A DNA stretch of 64,000 nt from positions 41,624,354-41,688,353 of the forward strand of contig NC_081554.1 in NCBI RefSeq assembly GCF_963082655.1, read 5' to 3'. Shown piece by piece: positions 14,380 through 27,060 of this stretch. A model generated the notes under the pieces. The model saw nothing but the letters and a program-made list of their open reading frames with translations. It was not told the DNA's origin and did no database searches. Within the stretch, counting starts at the first letter, position 1; each line of letters begins with the position of its first letter. Source of the DNA: Stomoxys calcitrans (lineage: Eukaryota; Arthropoda; Insecta; Diptera; Muscidae). The position numbers and the translations under genes were made by a program.

Positions 14380-17300
14380 GGGTATAATAGCCCATTGAAA
14401 TTTTCGAAATTTCGAAGACCGAAAAATTTTGTCTGGAAAGTAGTCAAAGATTGAGCTAATGCCTCAATTATAATGATGAAAAGGGAAGATTAAATTTTTT
14501 CTTTGAAAAGAGAGACCAAAACTGAAAAATATTTTTTGTCGAAATTCAAGATATTTTAGTTTGAAAATGGCGTAGTTATTTCAAATCTTCGAATTTCGAA
14601 AATTCAAGGGCATCAATGGATTCAGAACACCGTTGGCAATCATTTAGCAAACGAATTTTTATTGAAATCCGACTTTCGATTTTTTGTCAATTTTTTTGGA
14701 AAGGGTATAGCCCATTGAAATTTTCGAAATTTCGAAGACAGAAAAATTTGTTGGGAAAGTAGTCAAAGATTGAGCTAATGCCTCAATTATGCAGATGAGA
14801 AGGGAAAATTCAATTTTTTCTTTGAAAAGAGAGTCTAATATGCGAAAATATGTTTTCGTAGAAATTCAAATTTTTTAGTTCGAAAATGGCGTAACTTCTT
14901 CAAATCTTCGAATTTCGAAAATTCAAGGGCATCAATGGATTCAAAACACCGTTGGCAATCATTTAGCAAACGAATTTTTATTGAAATCCGACTTTCGATT
15001 TTTTGTCAATTTTTTTGGAAAGGGTATAGCCCATTGAAATTTTCGAAATTTCGAAGACAGAAAAATTTGTCGGGAAAGTAGTCAAAGATTGAGCTAATGC
15101 CTCAATTATGCAGATGAGAAGGGAAAATTCAATTTTTTCTTTGAAAAGAGAGTCTAATATGCGAAAATATGTTTTCGTAGAAATTCAAATTTTTTAGTTC
15201 GAAAATGGCGTAACTTCTTCAAATCTTCGAATTTCGAAAATTCAAGGGCATCAATGGATTCAAAACACCGTTGGCAATCATTTAGCAAACGAATTTTTAT
15301 TGAAATCCGACTTTCGATTTTTTGTCAATTTTTTTGGAAAGGGTATAGCCCATTGAAATTTTCGAAATTTCGAAGACAGAAAAATTTGTCGGGAAAGTAG
15401 TCAAAGATTGAGCTAATGCCTCAATTATACTGATGAAAAGGGAAGATTAAATTTTTTCTTTGAAAAGAGAGACCAAAACTGAAAAATATTTTTTGTCGAA
15501 ATTCAAGATATTTAAGTTTGAAAATGGCGTAGTTATTTCAAATCTTCGAATTTCGAACATTCAAGGGCATAAATGGGTTCAGAACACCGTTGGCAATCAT
15601 TTACCAAACGAATTTTTATTGAAATCCGACTTTCGATTTTTTGTCAATTTTTTTGGAAAGGGTATAGCCCATTGAAATTTTCGAAATTTCGAAGACAGAA
15701 AAATTTGTCGGGAAAGTAGTCAAAGATTGAGCTAATGCCTCAATTATGCAGATGAGAAGGGAAAATTCAATTTTTTCTTTGAAAAGAGAGTCTAATATGC
15801 GAAAATATGTTTTCGTAGAAATTCAAATTTTTTAGTTCGAAAATGGCGTAACTTCTTCAAATCTTCGAATTTAGCCCATTGAAATAGCCCATTGAAATTT
15901 TCGAAATTTCGAAGACAGAAAAATTTGTCGGGAAAGTAGTCAAAGATTGAGCTAATGCCTCAATTATGCAGATGAGAAGGGAAAATTCAATTTTTTCTTT
16001 GAAAAGAGAGTCTAATATGCGAAAATATGTTTTCGTAGAAATTCAAATTTTTTAGTTCGAAAATGGCGTAACTTCTTCAAATCTTCGAATTTCGAAAATT
16101 CAAGGGCATCAATGGATTCAAAACACCGTTGGCAATCATTTAGCAAACGAATTTTTATTGAAATCCGACTTTCGATTTTTTGTCAATTTTTTTGGAAAGG
16201 GTATAGCCCATTGAAATTTTCGAAATTTCGAAGACCGAAAAATTTGTCGGGAAAGTAGTCAAAGATTGAGCTAATGCCTCAATTATGCAGATGAGAAGGA
16301 TAAATTCAATTTTTTCTTTGAAAAGAGAGTCTAATATGCGAAAATATGTTTTTGTAGAAATTCAAATTTTTTAGTTCGAAAATGGCGTAACTTCTTCAAA
16401 TCTTCGAATTTCGAAAATTCAAGGGCATCAATGGATTCAGAACACCGTTGGCAATCATTTAGCAAACGAATTTTTATTGAAATCCGACTTTCGATTTTTT
16501 GTCAATTTTTTTGGAAATTTCAATTTTTTTTTGAAATTTTCGAAATTTCGAAGACAGAAAAATTTGTCGGGAAAGTAGTCAAAGATTGAGCTAATGCCTC
16601 AATTATGCAGATGAGAAGGGAAAATTCAATTTTTTCTTTGAAAAGAGAGTCTAATATGCGAAAATATGTTTTCGTAGAAATTCAAATTTTTTAGTTCGAA
16701 AATGGCGTAACTTCTTCAAATCTTCGAATTTCGAAAATTCAAGGGCATCAATGGGTTCAGAACACCGTTGGCAATCATTTAGCAAACGAATTTTTATTGA
16801 AATCCGACTTTCGATTTTTTGTCAATTTTTTTGGAAAGGGTATAGTCCATTGAAATTTTCGAAATTTGAACACGTGAAAAATTTGTCGGGAAAGTAGTCA
16901 AAGATTGAGCTAATGCCTCAATTATGCAGATGAGAAGGGAAAATTCAATTTTTTCTTTGAAAAGAGAGTCTAATATGCGAAAATATGTTTTCGTAGAAAT
17001 TCAAATTTTTTAGTTCGAAAATGGCGTAACTTCTTCAAATCTTCGAATTTCGAAAATTCAATGGCATCAATGGATTCAGAACACCGTTGGCAATCATTTA
17101 GCAAACGAATTTTTATTGAAATCCGACTTTCGATTTTTTGTCAATTTTTTTGGAAATTTCAATTTTTTTTTGAAATTTTCGAAATTTCGAAGACAGAAAA
17201 ATTTGTCGGGAAAGTAGTCAAAGATTGAGCTAATGCCTCAATTATGCAGATGAGAAGGGAAAATTCAATTTTTTCTTTGAAAAGAGAGTCTAATATGCGA

Positions 17301-20300
17301 AAATATGTTTTCGTAGAAATTCAAATTTTTTAGTTCGAAAATGGCGTAACTTCTTCAAATCTTCGAATTTCGAAAATTCAAGGGCATCAATGGATTCAGA
17401 ACACCGTTGGCAATCATTTAGCAAACGAATTTTTATTGAAATCCGACTTTAAATTTTTTGTCAATTTTTTTGGAAAGGGTATAATAGCCCATTGAAATTT
17501 TCGAAATTTCGAAGACCGAAAAATTTTGTCTGGAAAGTAGTCAAAGATTGAGCTAATGCCTCAATTATAATGATGAAAAGGGAAGATTAAATTTTTTCTT
17601 TGAAAAGAGAGACCAAAACTGAAAAATATTTTTTGTCGAAATTCAAGATATTTTAGTTTGAAAATGGCGTAGTTATTTCAAATCTTCGAATTTCGAAAAT
17701 TCAAGGGCATAAATGGGTTCAGAACACCGTTGGCAATCATTTAGCAAACGAATTTTTATTGAAATCCGACTTTCGATTTTTTGTCAATTTTTTTGGAAAG
17801 GGTATAGCCCATTGAAATTTTCGAAATTTCGAAGACAGAAAAATTTGTCGGGAAAGTAGTCAAAGATTGAGCTAATGCCTCAATTATGCAGATGAGAAGG
17901 GAAAATTCAATTTTTTCTTTGAAAAGAGAGTCTAATATGCGAAAATATGTTTTCGTAGAAATTCAAATTTTTTAGTTCGAAAATGGCGTAACTTCTTCAA
18001 ATCTTCGAATTTCGAAAATTCAAGGGCATCAATGGATTCAAAACACCGTTGGCAATCATTTAGCAAACGAATTTTTATTGAAATCCGACTTTCGATTTTT
18101 TGTCAATTTTTTTGGAAAGGGTATAGCCCATTGAAATTTTCGAAATTTCGAAGACAGAAAAATTTGTCGGGAAAGTAGTCAAAGATTGAGCTAATGCCTC
18201 AATTATACTGATGAAAAGGGAAGATTAAATTTTTTCTTTGAAAAGAGAGACCAAAACTGAAAAATATTTTTTGTCGAAATTCAAGATATTTAAGTTTGAA
18301 AATGGCGTAGTTATTTCAAATCTTCGAATTTCGAACATTCAAGGGCATAAATGGGTTCAGAACACCGTTGGCAATCATTTACCAAACGAATTTTTATTGA
18401 AATCCGACTTTCGATTTTTTGTCAATTTTTTTGGAAAGGGTATAGCCCATTGAAATTTTCGAAATTTCGAAGACAGAAAAATTTGTCGGGAAAGTAGTCA
18501 AAGATTGAGCTAATGCCTCAATTATGCAGATGAGAAGGGAAAATTCAATTTTTTCTTTGAAAAGAGAGTCTAATATGCGAAAATATGTTTTCGTAGAAAT
18601 TCAAATTTTTTAGTTCGAAAATGGCGTAACTTCTTCAAATCTTCGAATTTAGCCCATTGAAATAGCCCATTGAAATTTTCGAAATTTCGAAGACAGAAAA
18701 ATTTGTCGGGAAAGTAGTCAAAGATTGAGCTAATGCCTCAATTATGCAGATGAGAAGGGAAAATTCAATTTTTTCTTTGAAAAGAGAGTCTAATATGCGA
18801 AAATATGTTTTCGTAGAAATTCAAATTTTTTAGTTCGAAAATGGCGTAACTTCTTCAAATCTTCGAATTTCGAAAATTCAAGGGCATCAATGGATTCAGA
18901 ACACCGTTGGCAATCATTTAGCAAACGAATTTTTATTGAAATCCGACTTTCGATTTTTTGTCAATTTTTTTGGAAATTTCAATTTTTTTTTGAAATTTTC
19001 GAAATTTCGAAGACAGAAAAATTTGTCGGGAAAGTAGTCAAAGATTGAGCTAATGCCTCAATTATGCAGATGAGAAGGGAAAATCCAATTTTTTCTTTGA
19101 AAAGAGAGTCTAATATGCGAAAATATGTTTTCGTAGAAATTCAAATTTTTTAGTTCGAAAATGGCGTAACTTCTTCAAATCTTCGAATTTCGAAAATTCA
19201 AGGGCATCAATGGATTCAGAACACCGTTGGCAATCATTTAGCAAACGAATTTTTATTGAAATCCGACTTTCAATTTTTTGTCAATTTTTTTGGAAAGGGT
19301 ATAATAGCCCATTGAAATTTTCGAAATTTCGAAGACCGAAAAATTTTGTCTGGAAAGTAGTCAAAGATTGAGCTAATGCCTCAATTATAATGATGAAAAG
19401 GGAAGATTAAATTTTTTCTTTGAAAAGAGAGACCAAAACTGAAAAATATTTTTTGTCGAAATTCAAGATATTTTAGTTTGAAAATGGCGTAGTTATTTCA
19501 AATCTTCGAATTTCGAAAATTCAAGGGCATAAATGGGTTCAGAACACCGTTGGCAATCATTTAGCAAACGAATTTTTATTGAAATCCGACTTTCGATTTT
19601 TTGTCAATTTTTTTGGAAAGGGTATAGCCCATTGAAATTTTCGAAATTTCGAAGACAGAAAAATTTGTCGGGAAAGTAGTCAAAGATTGAGCTAATGCCT
19701 CAATTATGCAGATGAGAAGGGAAAATTCAATTTTTTCTTTGAAAAGAGAGTCTAATATGCGAAAATATGTTTTCGTAGAAATTCAAATTTTTTAGTTCGA
19801 AAATGGCGTAACTTCTTCAAATCTTCGAATTTCGAAAATTCAAGGGCATCAATGGATTCAAAACACCGTTGGCAATCATTTAGCAAACGAATTTTTATTG
19901 AAATCCGACTTTCGATTTTTTGTCAATTTTTTTGGAAAGGGTATAGCCCATTGAAATTTTCGAAATTTCGAAGACAGAAAAATTTGTCGGGAAAGTAGTC
20001 AAAGATTGAGCTAATGCCTCAATTATACTGATGAAAAGGGAAGATTAAATTTTTTCTTTGAAAAGAGAGACCAAAACTGAAAAATATTTTTTGTCGAAAT
20101 TCAAGATATTTAAGTTTGAAAATGGCGTAGTTATTTCAAATCTTCGAATTTCGAACATTCAAGGGCATAAATGGGTTCAGAACACCGTTGGCAATCATTT
20201 ACCAAACGAATTTTTATTGAAATCCGACTTTCGATTTTTTGTCAATTTTTTTGGAAAGGGTATAGCCCATTGAAATTTTCGAAATTTCGAAGACAGAAAA

Positions 20301-20490
20301 ATTTGTCGGGAAAGTAGTCAAAGATTGAGCTAATGCCTCAATTATGCAGATGAGAAGGGAAAATTCAATTTTTTCTTTGAAAAGAGAGTCTAATATGCGA
20401 AAATATGTTTTCGTAGAAATTCAAATTTTTTAGTTCGAAAATGGCGTAACTTCTTCAAATCTTCGAATTTAGCCCATTGAAATAGCCCAT
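14380..20490. repeat. Higher-order repeat marked by a shared deletion junction
   Basis: A rearranged junction, TTTAGCCCATTGAAATAGCC, where a monomer has lost about 100 bp and gained a short duplication, occurs at ~15872, ~18649 and ~20469 (offsets 2777 and 1820 bp). A second marker, GGTATAATAGCCCATTG followed by TTTTGTCTGGAAAG, occurs at ~14380, ~17480 and ~19300. The class B monomer with TTCGAACATTCAAGGGCATA is repeated without change at 15460, 18238 and 20058. One copy has an extra monomer. Confidence 0.75.
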
Positions 20491-21117
20491 TGAAATTTTC
20501 GAAATTTCGAAGACAGAAAAATTTGTCGGGAAAGTAGTCAAAGATTGAGCTAATGCCTCAATTATGCAGATGAGAAGGGAAAATTCAATTTTTTCTTTGA
20601 AAAGAGAGTCTAATATGCGAAAATATGTTTTCGTAGAAATTCAAATTTTTTAGTTCGAAAATGGCGTAACTTCTTCAAATCTTCGAATTTCGAAAATTCA
20701 AGGGCATCAATGGATTCAAAACACCGTTGGCAATCATTTAGCAAACGAATTTTTATTGAAATCCGACTTTCGATTTTTTGTCAATTTTTTTGGAAAGGGT
20801 ATAGCCCATTGAAATTTTCGAAATTTCGAAGACCGAAAAATTTGTCGGGAAAGTAGTCAAAGATTGAGCTAATGCCTCAATTATGCAGATGAGAAGGATA
20901 AATTCAATTTTTTCTTTGAAAAGAGAGTCTAATATGCGAAAATATGTTTTCGTAGAAATTCAAATTTTTTAGTTCGAAAATGGCGTAACTTCTTCAAATC
21001 TTCGAATTTCGAAAATTCAAGGGCATCAATGGATTCAGAACACCGTTGACAATCATTTAGCAAACGAATTTTTATTGAAATCCGACTTTAAATTTTTTGT
21101 CAATTTTTTTGGAAAGG

Positions 21118-23400
21118 GTATAATAGCCCATTGAAATTTTCGAAATTTCGAAGACCGAAAAATTTTGTCGGGAAAGTAGTCAAAGATTGAGCTAATGCCT
21201 CAATTATAATGATGAAAAGGGAAGATTAAATTTTTTCTTTGAAAAGAGAGACCAAAACTGAAAAATATTTTTTGTCGAAATTCAAGATATTTTAGTTTGA
21301 AAATGGCGTAGTTATTTCAAAATCTTCGAATTTCGAAAATTCAAGGGCATCAATGGGTTCAGAACACCGTTGGCAATCATTTACCAAACGAATTTTTATT
21401 GAAATCCGACTTTCGATTTTTTGTCAATTTTTTTGGAAAGGGTATAGCCCATTGAAATTTTCGAAATTTCGAAGACAGAAAAATTTGTCGGGAAAGTAGT
21501 CAAAGATTGAGCTAATGCCTCAATTATGCAGATGAGAAGGGAAAATTCAATTTTTTCTTTGAAAAGAGAGTCTAATATGCGAAAATATGTTTTCGTAGAA
21601 ATTCAAATTTTTTAGTTCGAAAATGGCGTAACTTCTTCAAATCTTCGAATTTCGAAAATTCAAGGGCATCAATGGATTCAAAACACCGTTGGCAATCATT
21701 TAGCAAACGAATTTTTATTGAAATCCGACTTTCGATTTTTTGTCAATTTTTTTGGAAAGGGTATAGCCCATTGAAATTTTCGAAATTTCGAAGACCGAAA
21801 AATTTGTCGGGAAAGTAGTCAAAGATTGAGCTAATGCCTCAATTATGCAGATGAGAAGGATAAATTCTATTTTTTCTTTGAAAAGAGAGTCTAATATGCG
21901 AAAATATGTTTTCGTAGAAATTCAAATTTTTTAGTTCGAAAATGGCGTAACTTCTTCAAATCTTCGAATTTCGAAAATTCAAGGGCATCAATGGATTCAG
22001 AACACCGTTGGCAATCATTTAGCAAACGAATTTTTATTGAAATCCGACTTTAAATTTTTTGTCAATTTTTTTGGAAAGGGTATAATAGCCCATTGAAATT
22101 TTCGAAATTTCGAAGACCGAAAAATTTTGTCGGGAAAGTAGTCAAAGATTGAGCTAATGCCTCAATTATAATGATGAAAAGGGAAGATTAAATTTTTTCT
22201 TTGAAAAGAGAGACCAAAACTGAAAAATATTTTTTGTCGAAATTCAAGATATTTTAGTTTGAAAATGGCGTAGTTATTTCAAAATCTTCGAATTTCGAAA
22301 ATTCAAGGGCATCAATGGGTTCAGAACACCGTTGGCAATCATTTAGCAAACGAATTTTTATTGAAATCCGACTTTCGATTTTTTGTCAATTTTTTTGGAA
22401 AGGGTATAGTCCATTGAAATTTTCGAAATTTGAAGACAGAAAAATTTGTCGGGAAAGTAGTCAAAGATTGAGCTAATGCCTCAATTATGCAGATGAGAAG
22501 GGAAAATTCAATTTTTTCTTTGAAAAGAGAGTCTAATATGCGAAAATATGTTTTCGTAGAAATTCAAATTTTTTAGTTCGAAAATGGCGTAACTTCTTCA
22601 AATCTTCGAATTTCGAAAATTCAAGGGCATCAATGGATTCAGAACACCGTTGACAATCATTTAGCAAACGAATTTTTATTGAAATCCGACTTTCAATTTT
22701 TTGTCAATTTTTTTGGAAAGGGTATAGCCCATTGAAATTTTCGAAATTTCGAAGACCGAAAAATTTGTCGGGAAAGTAGTCAAAGATTGAGCTAATGCCT
22801 CAATTATGCAGATGAGAAGGATAAATTCTATTTTTTCTTTGAAAGGAGAGTCTAATATGCGAAAATATGTTTTCGTAGAAATTCAAATTTTTTAGTTCGA
22901 AAATGGCGTAACTTCTTCAAATCTTCGAATTTCGAAAATTCAAGGGCATCAATGGATTCAGAACACCGTTGGCAATCATTTAGCAAACGAATTTTTATTG
23001 AAATCCGACTTTAAATTTTTTGTCAATTTTTTTGGAAAGGGTATAATAGCCCATTGAAATTTTCGAAATTTCGAAGACCGAAAAATTTTGTCGGGAAAGT
23101 AGTCAAAGATTGAGCTAATGCCTCAATTATAATGATGAAAAGGGAAGATTAAATTTTTTCTTTGAAAAGAGAGACCAAAACTGAAAAATATTTTTTGTCG
23201 AAATTCAAGATATTTTAGTTTGAAAATGGCGTAGTTATTTCAAAATCTTCGAATTTCGAAAATTCAAGGGCATCAATGGGTTCAAAACACCGTTGGCAAT
23301 TATTTAGCAAACGAATTTTTATTGAAATCCGACTTTCGATTTTTTGTCAATTTTTTTGGAAAGGGTATAGTCCATTGAAATTTTCGAAATTTGAAGACAG
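21118..23400. repeat. 3-mer higher-order repeat (~961 bp period)
   Basis: The GGTATAATAGCCCATTG marker with TTTTGTCGGGAAAG recurs at ~21119, ~22081 and ~23042. Each is followed by the same order of monomers: class B, then class A, then a class A monomer with GAGAAGGATAAATTC. The spacing equals three monomers. Confidence 0.7.
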
Positions 23401-26400
23401 AAAAATTTGTCGGGAAAGTAGTCAAAGATTGAGCTAATGCCTCAATTATGCAGATGAGAAGGGAAAATTCAATTTTTTCTTTGAAAAGAGAGACCAAAAC
23501 TGAAAAATATTTTTTGTCGAAATTCAAGATATTTTAGTTCGAAAATGGCGTAGTTATTTCAAATCTTCGAATTTCGAAAATTCAAGGGCATCAATGGGTT
23601 CAGAACACCGTTGGCAATCATTTAGCAAACGAATTTTTATTGAAATCCGACTTTCGATTTTTTTGTCAATTTTTTTTGGAAAGGGTATAGTCCATTGAAA
23701 TTTTCGAAATTTCGAAGACAGAAAAATTTGTCGGGAAAGTAGTCAAAGATTGAGCCTCAATTATACTGATGAAAACGGAAAATTCAATTTTTTCTTTAAA
23801 TTGAGAGACTAATATGCGAAAATATGTTTTCGTAGAAATTCAAATTTTTTAGTTCGTAAATGGCGTAACTTCTTCAAATCTTCGAATTTCGAAAATTCAA
23901 GGGCATCAATGGGTTCAGAACACCGTTGGCAATCATTTAGCAAACGAATTTTTATTGAAATCCGACTTTCGATTTTTTGTCAATTTTTTTGGAAAGGGTA
24001 TAGTCCATTGAAATTTTCGAAATTTCGAAGACCGAAAAATTTGTCGGGAAAGTAGTCAAAGATTGAGCTAATGCCTCAATTATGCAGATGAGAAGGGAAA
24101 ATTCAATTTTTTCTTTGAAAAGAGAGTCTAATATGCGAAAATATGTTTTCGTACAAATTCAAATTTTTTAGTTCGAAAATGGCGTAACTTCTTCAAATCT
24201 TCGAATTTCGAAAATTCAAGGGCATCAATGGATTCAAAACACCGTTGGCAATCATTTAGCAAACGAATTTTTATTGAAATCCGACTTTCGATTTTTTTGT
24301 CAATTTTTTTTGGAAAGGGTATAGTCCATTGAAATTTTCGAAATTTGAAGACAGAAAAATTTGTCGGGAAAGTAGTCAAAGATTGAGCTAATGCCTCAAT
24401 TATGCAGATGAGAAGGGAAAATTCAATTTTTTCTTTGCAAAGAGAGACCAAAACTGAAAAATATTTTTTTGTCGAAATTCAAGATATTTTAGTTCGAAAA
24501 TGGCGTAGTTATTTCAAATCTTCGAATTTCGAAAATTCAAGGGCATCAATGGGTTCAGAACACCGTTGGCAATCATTTAGCAAACGAATTTTTATTGAAA
24601 TCCGACTTTGGATTTTTTGTCAATTTTTTTGGAAAGGGTATAGCCCATTGAAATTTCTTCGAATTTCGAAAATTCAAGGGCATCAATGGGTTCAGAACAC
24701 CGTTGGCAATCATTTAGCTAACGAATTTTTATTGAAATCCGACTTTCGATTTTTTTTCAATTTTTTTGAAATTTTCGAAATTTCGAAGACCGAAAAATTT
24801 GTCTGGAAAGTAGTCAAAGATTGTGCTAATGCCTCAATTATACTGATGAAAAAGGAAGACTAAATTTTTTCTTTGAAAAGAGAGACCAAAACTGAAAAAT
24901 ATTTTTTGTCGAAATTCAAGATATTTTAGTTCGAAAATGGCGTAACTATTTCAAATCTTCGAATTTCGAAAATTCAAGGGCATCAATGGATTCAGAACAC
25001 CGTTGGCAATCATTTAGCTAACGAATTTTTATTGAAATCCGACTTTTGATTTTTTGTCAATTTTTTTGGAAAGGGTATAGCCCATTGAAATTTTCGAAAT
25101 TTCGAAGACAGAAAAATTTGTCGGGAAAGTAGTCAAAGATTGAGCTAATGCCTCAATTAAACTGATGAAAAGGGAAGATTAAATTTTTTGTTTGAAAAGA
25201 GAGACCAAAACTAAAAAATATTTTTTGTCGAAATTCAAGATATTTTAGTTTGAAAATGGCGTATTTATTTCAAATCTTCGAATTTCGAAAATTCAAGGGC
25301 ATCAATGGGTTCAGAACACCGTTGGCAATCATTTAGCAAACGAATTTTTATTGAAATCCGACTTTCGATTTTTTGTCAATTTTTTTGGAAAGGGTATAGC
25401 CCATTGAAATTTTCGAAATTTCGAAGACCGAAAAGTTTGTCGGGAAAGTAGTCAAAGATTGAGCTAATGCCTCAATTATACTGATGAGAAGGAAAATTCA
25501 ATTTTTTCTTAGAAAAGAGAGACCAAAGCTCGAAAATATTTTTTCGTAGAAATTCAAGATTTTTTAGTTCGAAAATGGCGTAACTTCTTCAAATCTTCGA
25601 ATTTCGAAAATTCAAGGGCATCAATGGGTTCAGAACACCGTTGGCAATCATTTAGCAAACGAATTTTTATTGAAATCCGACTTTCGATTTTTTGTCAATT
25701 TTTTTGGAAAGGGTATAGCCCATTGAAATTTTCGAAATTTCGAAGACCGAAAAATTTGTCTGGAAAGTAGTCAAAGATTGTGCTAATGCCTCAATTATAC
25801 TGATGAAAAGGGAAGATTAAATTTTTTCTTTGAAAAGAGAGACCAAAACTGAAAAATATTTTTTGTCGAAATTCAAGATCTTTTAGTTCGAAAATGGCGT
25901 AACTTCTTCAAATCTTCGAATTTCGAAAATTCAAGAGCATCAATGGGTTCAGAACACCGTTGGCAATCATTTAGCAAACGAATTTTTATTGAAATCCGAC
26001 TTTCGATTTTTTGTCAATTTTTTTGGAAAGGGTATAGCCCATTGAAATTTTCGAAATTTCGAAGACCGAAAAATTTGTCGGGAAAGTAGTCAAAGATTGA
26101 GCTAATACCTCAATTATGCTGATGAGAAGGGAAAATACAATTTTTTCTTTGAAAAGAGAGACCAAAACTCGAAAATATTTTTTCGTAAAATTCAAAATTT
26201 TTTAGTTCTAAAATGGCGTTACTTCTTCAAATCTTCGAATTTCGAAAATTCAAAGGCATCCATGGGCTCAGAAAACCGTTGGCAATCATTTAGCAAACGA
26301 ATTTTTATTGAAATCCGACTTTCGATTTTTGTCAATTTTTTTGGAAAGGGTATAGCCCATTGAAATTTTCAAAATTTCGAAGACCGAAAAGTTTGTCGGG

Positions 26401-27060
26401 AAAGTAGTCAAAGATTGAGCTAATGCCTCAATTATACTGATGAGAAGGAAAATTCAATTTTTTCTTAGAAAAGAGAGACCAAAACTCGAAAATATTTTTT
26501 CGTAGAAATTCAAGATTTTTTAGTTCGAAAATGGCGTAACTTCTTCTAATCTTCGAATTTCGAAAATTCAAGGGCATCAATGGGTTCAGAACACCGTTGG
26601 CAATCATTTAGCAAACGAATTTTTATTGAAATCCGACTTTCGATTTTTTGTCAATTTTTTTGGAAAGGGTATAGCCCATTGAAATTTTCGAAATTTCGAA
26701 GACAGAAAAATTTGTCGGGAAAGTAGTCAAAGATTGAGCTAATGCCTCAATTAAACTGATGAAAAGGGAAGATTAAATTTTTTGTTTGAAAAGAGAGACC
26801 AAAACTAAAAAATATTTTTTGTCGAAATTCAAGATATTTTAGTTTGAAAATGGCGTATTTATTTCAAATCTTCGAATTTCGAAAATTCAAGGGCATCAAT
26901 GGGTTCAGAATACCGTTGGCAATCATTTAGCAAACGAATTTTTATTGAAATCCGACTTTCGATTTTTTGTCAATTTTTTTGGAAAGGGTATAGCCCATTG
27001 AAATTTTCGAAATTTCGAAGACAGAAAAATTTGTTGGGAAAGTAGTCAAAGATTGAGCTA

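Larger units (their letters stand above)
13191..25440. repeat. Satellite domain 2: class A and class B monomers interleaved
   Basis: Class B monomers first appear here. They replace the class A block with GACCAAAACTGAAAAATATT, then TTTTTTGTCGAAATTCAAG, and have GGCGTAGTTATTTCAAATC instead of GGCGTAACTTCTTCAAATC. They usually follow TATACTGATGAAAAGGGAAG or TATAATGATGAAAAGGGAAG. Class A and B occur in repeating orders, which produces the higher-order repeats listed separately. A fused monomer at ~24650 jumps from one TTCGAA arm to the other. Confidence 0.8.
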
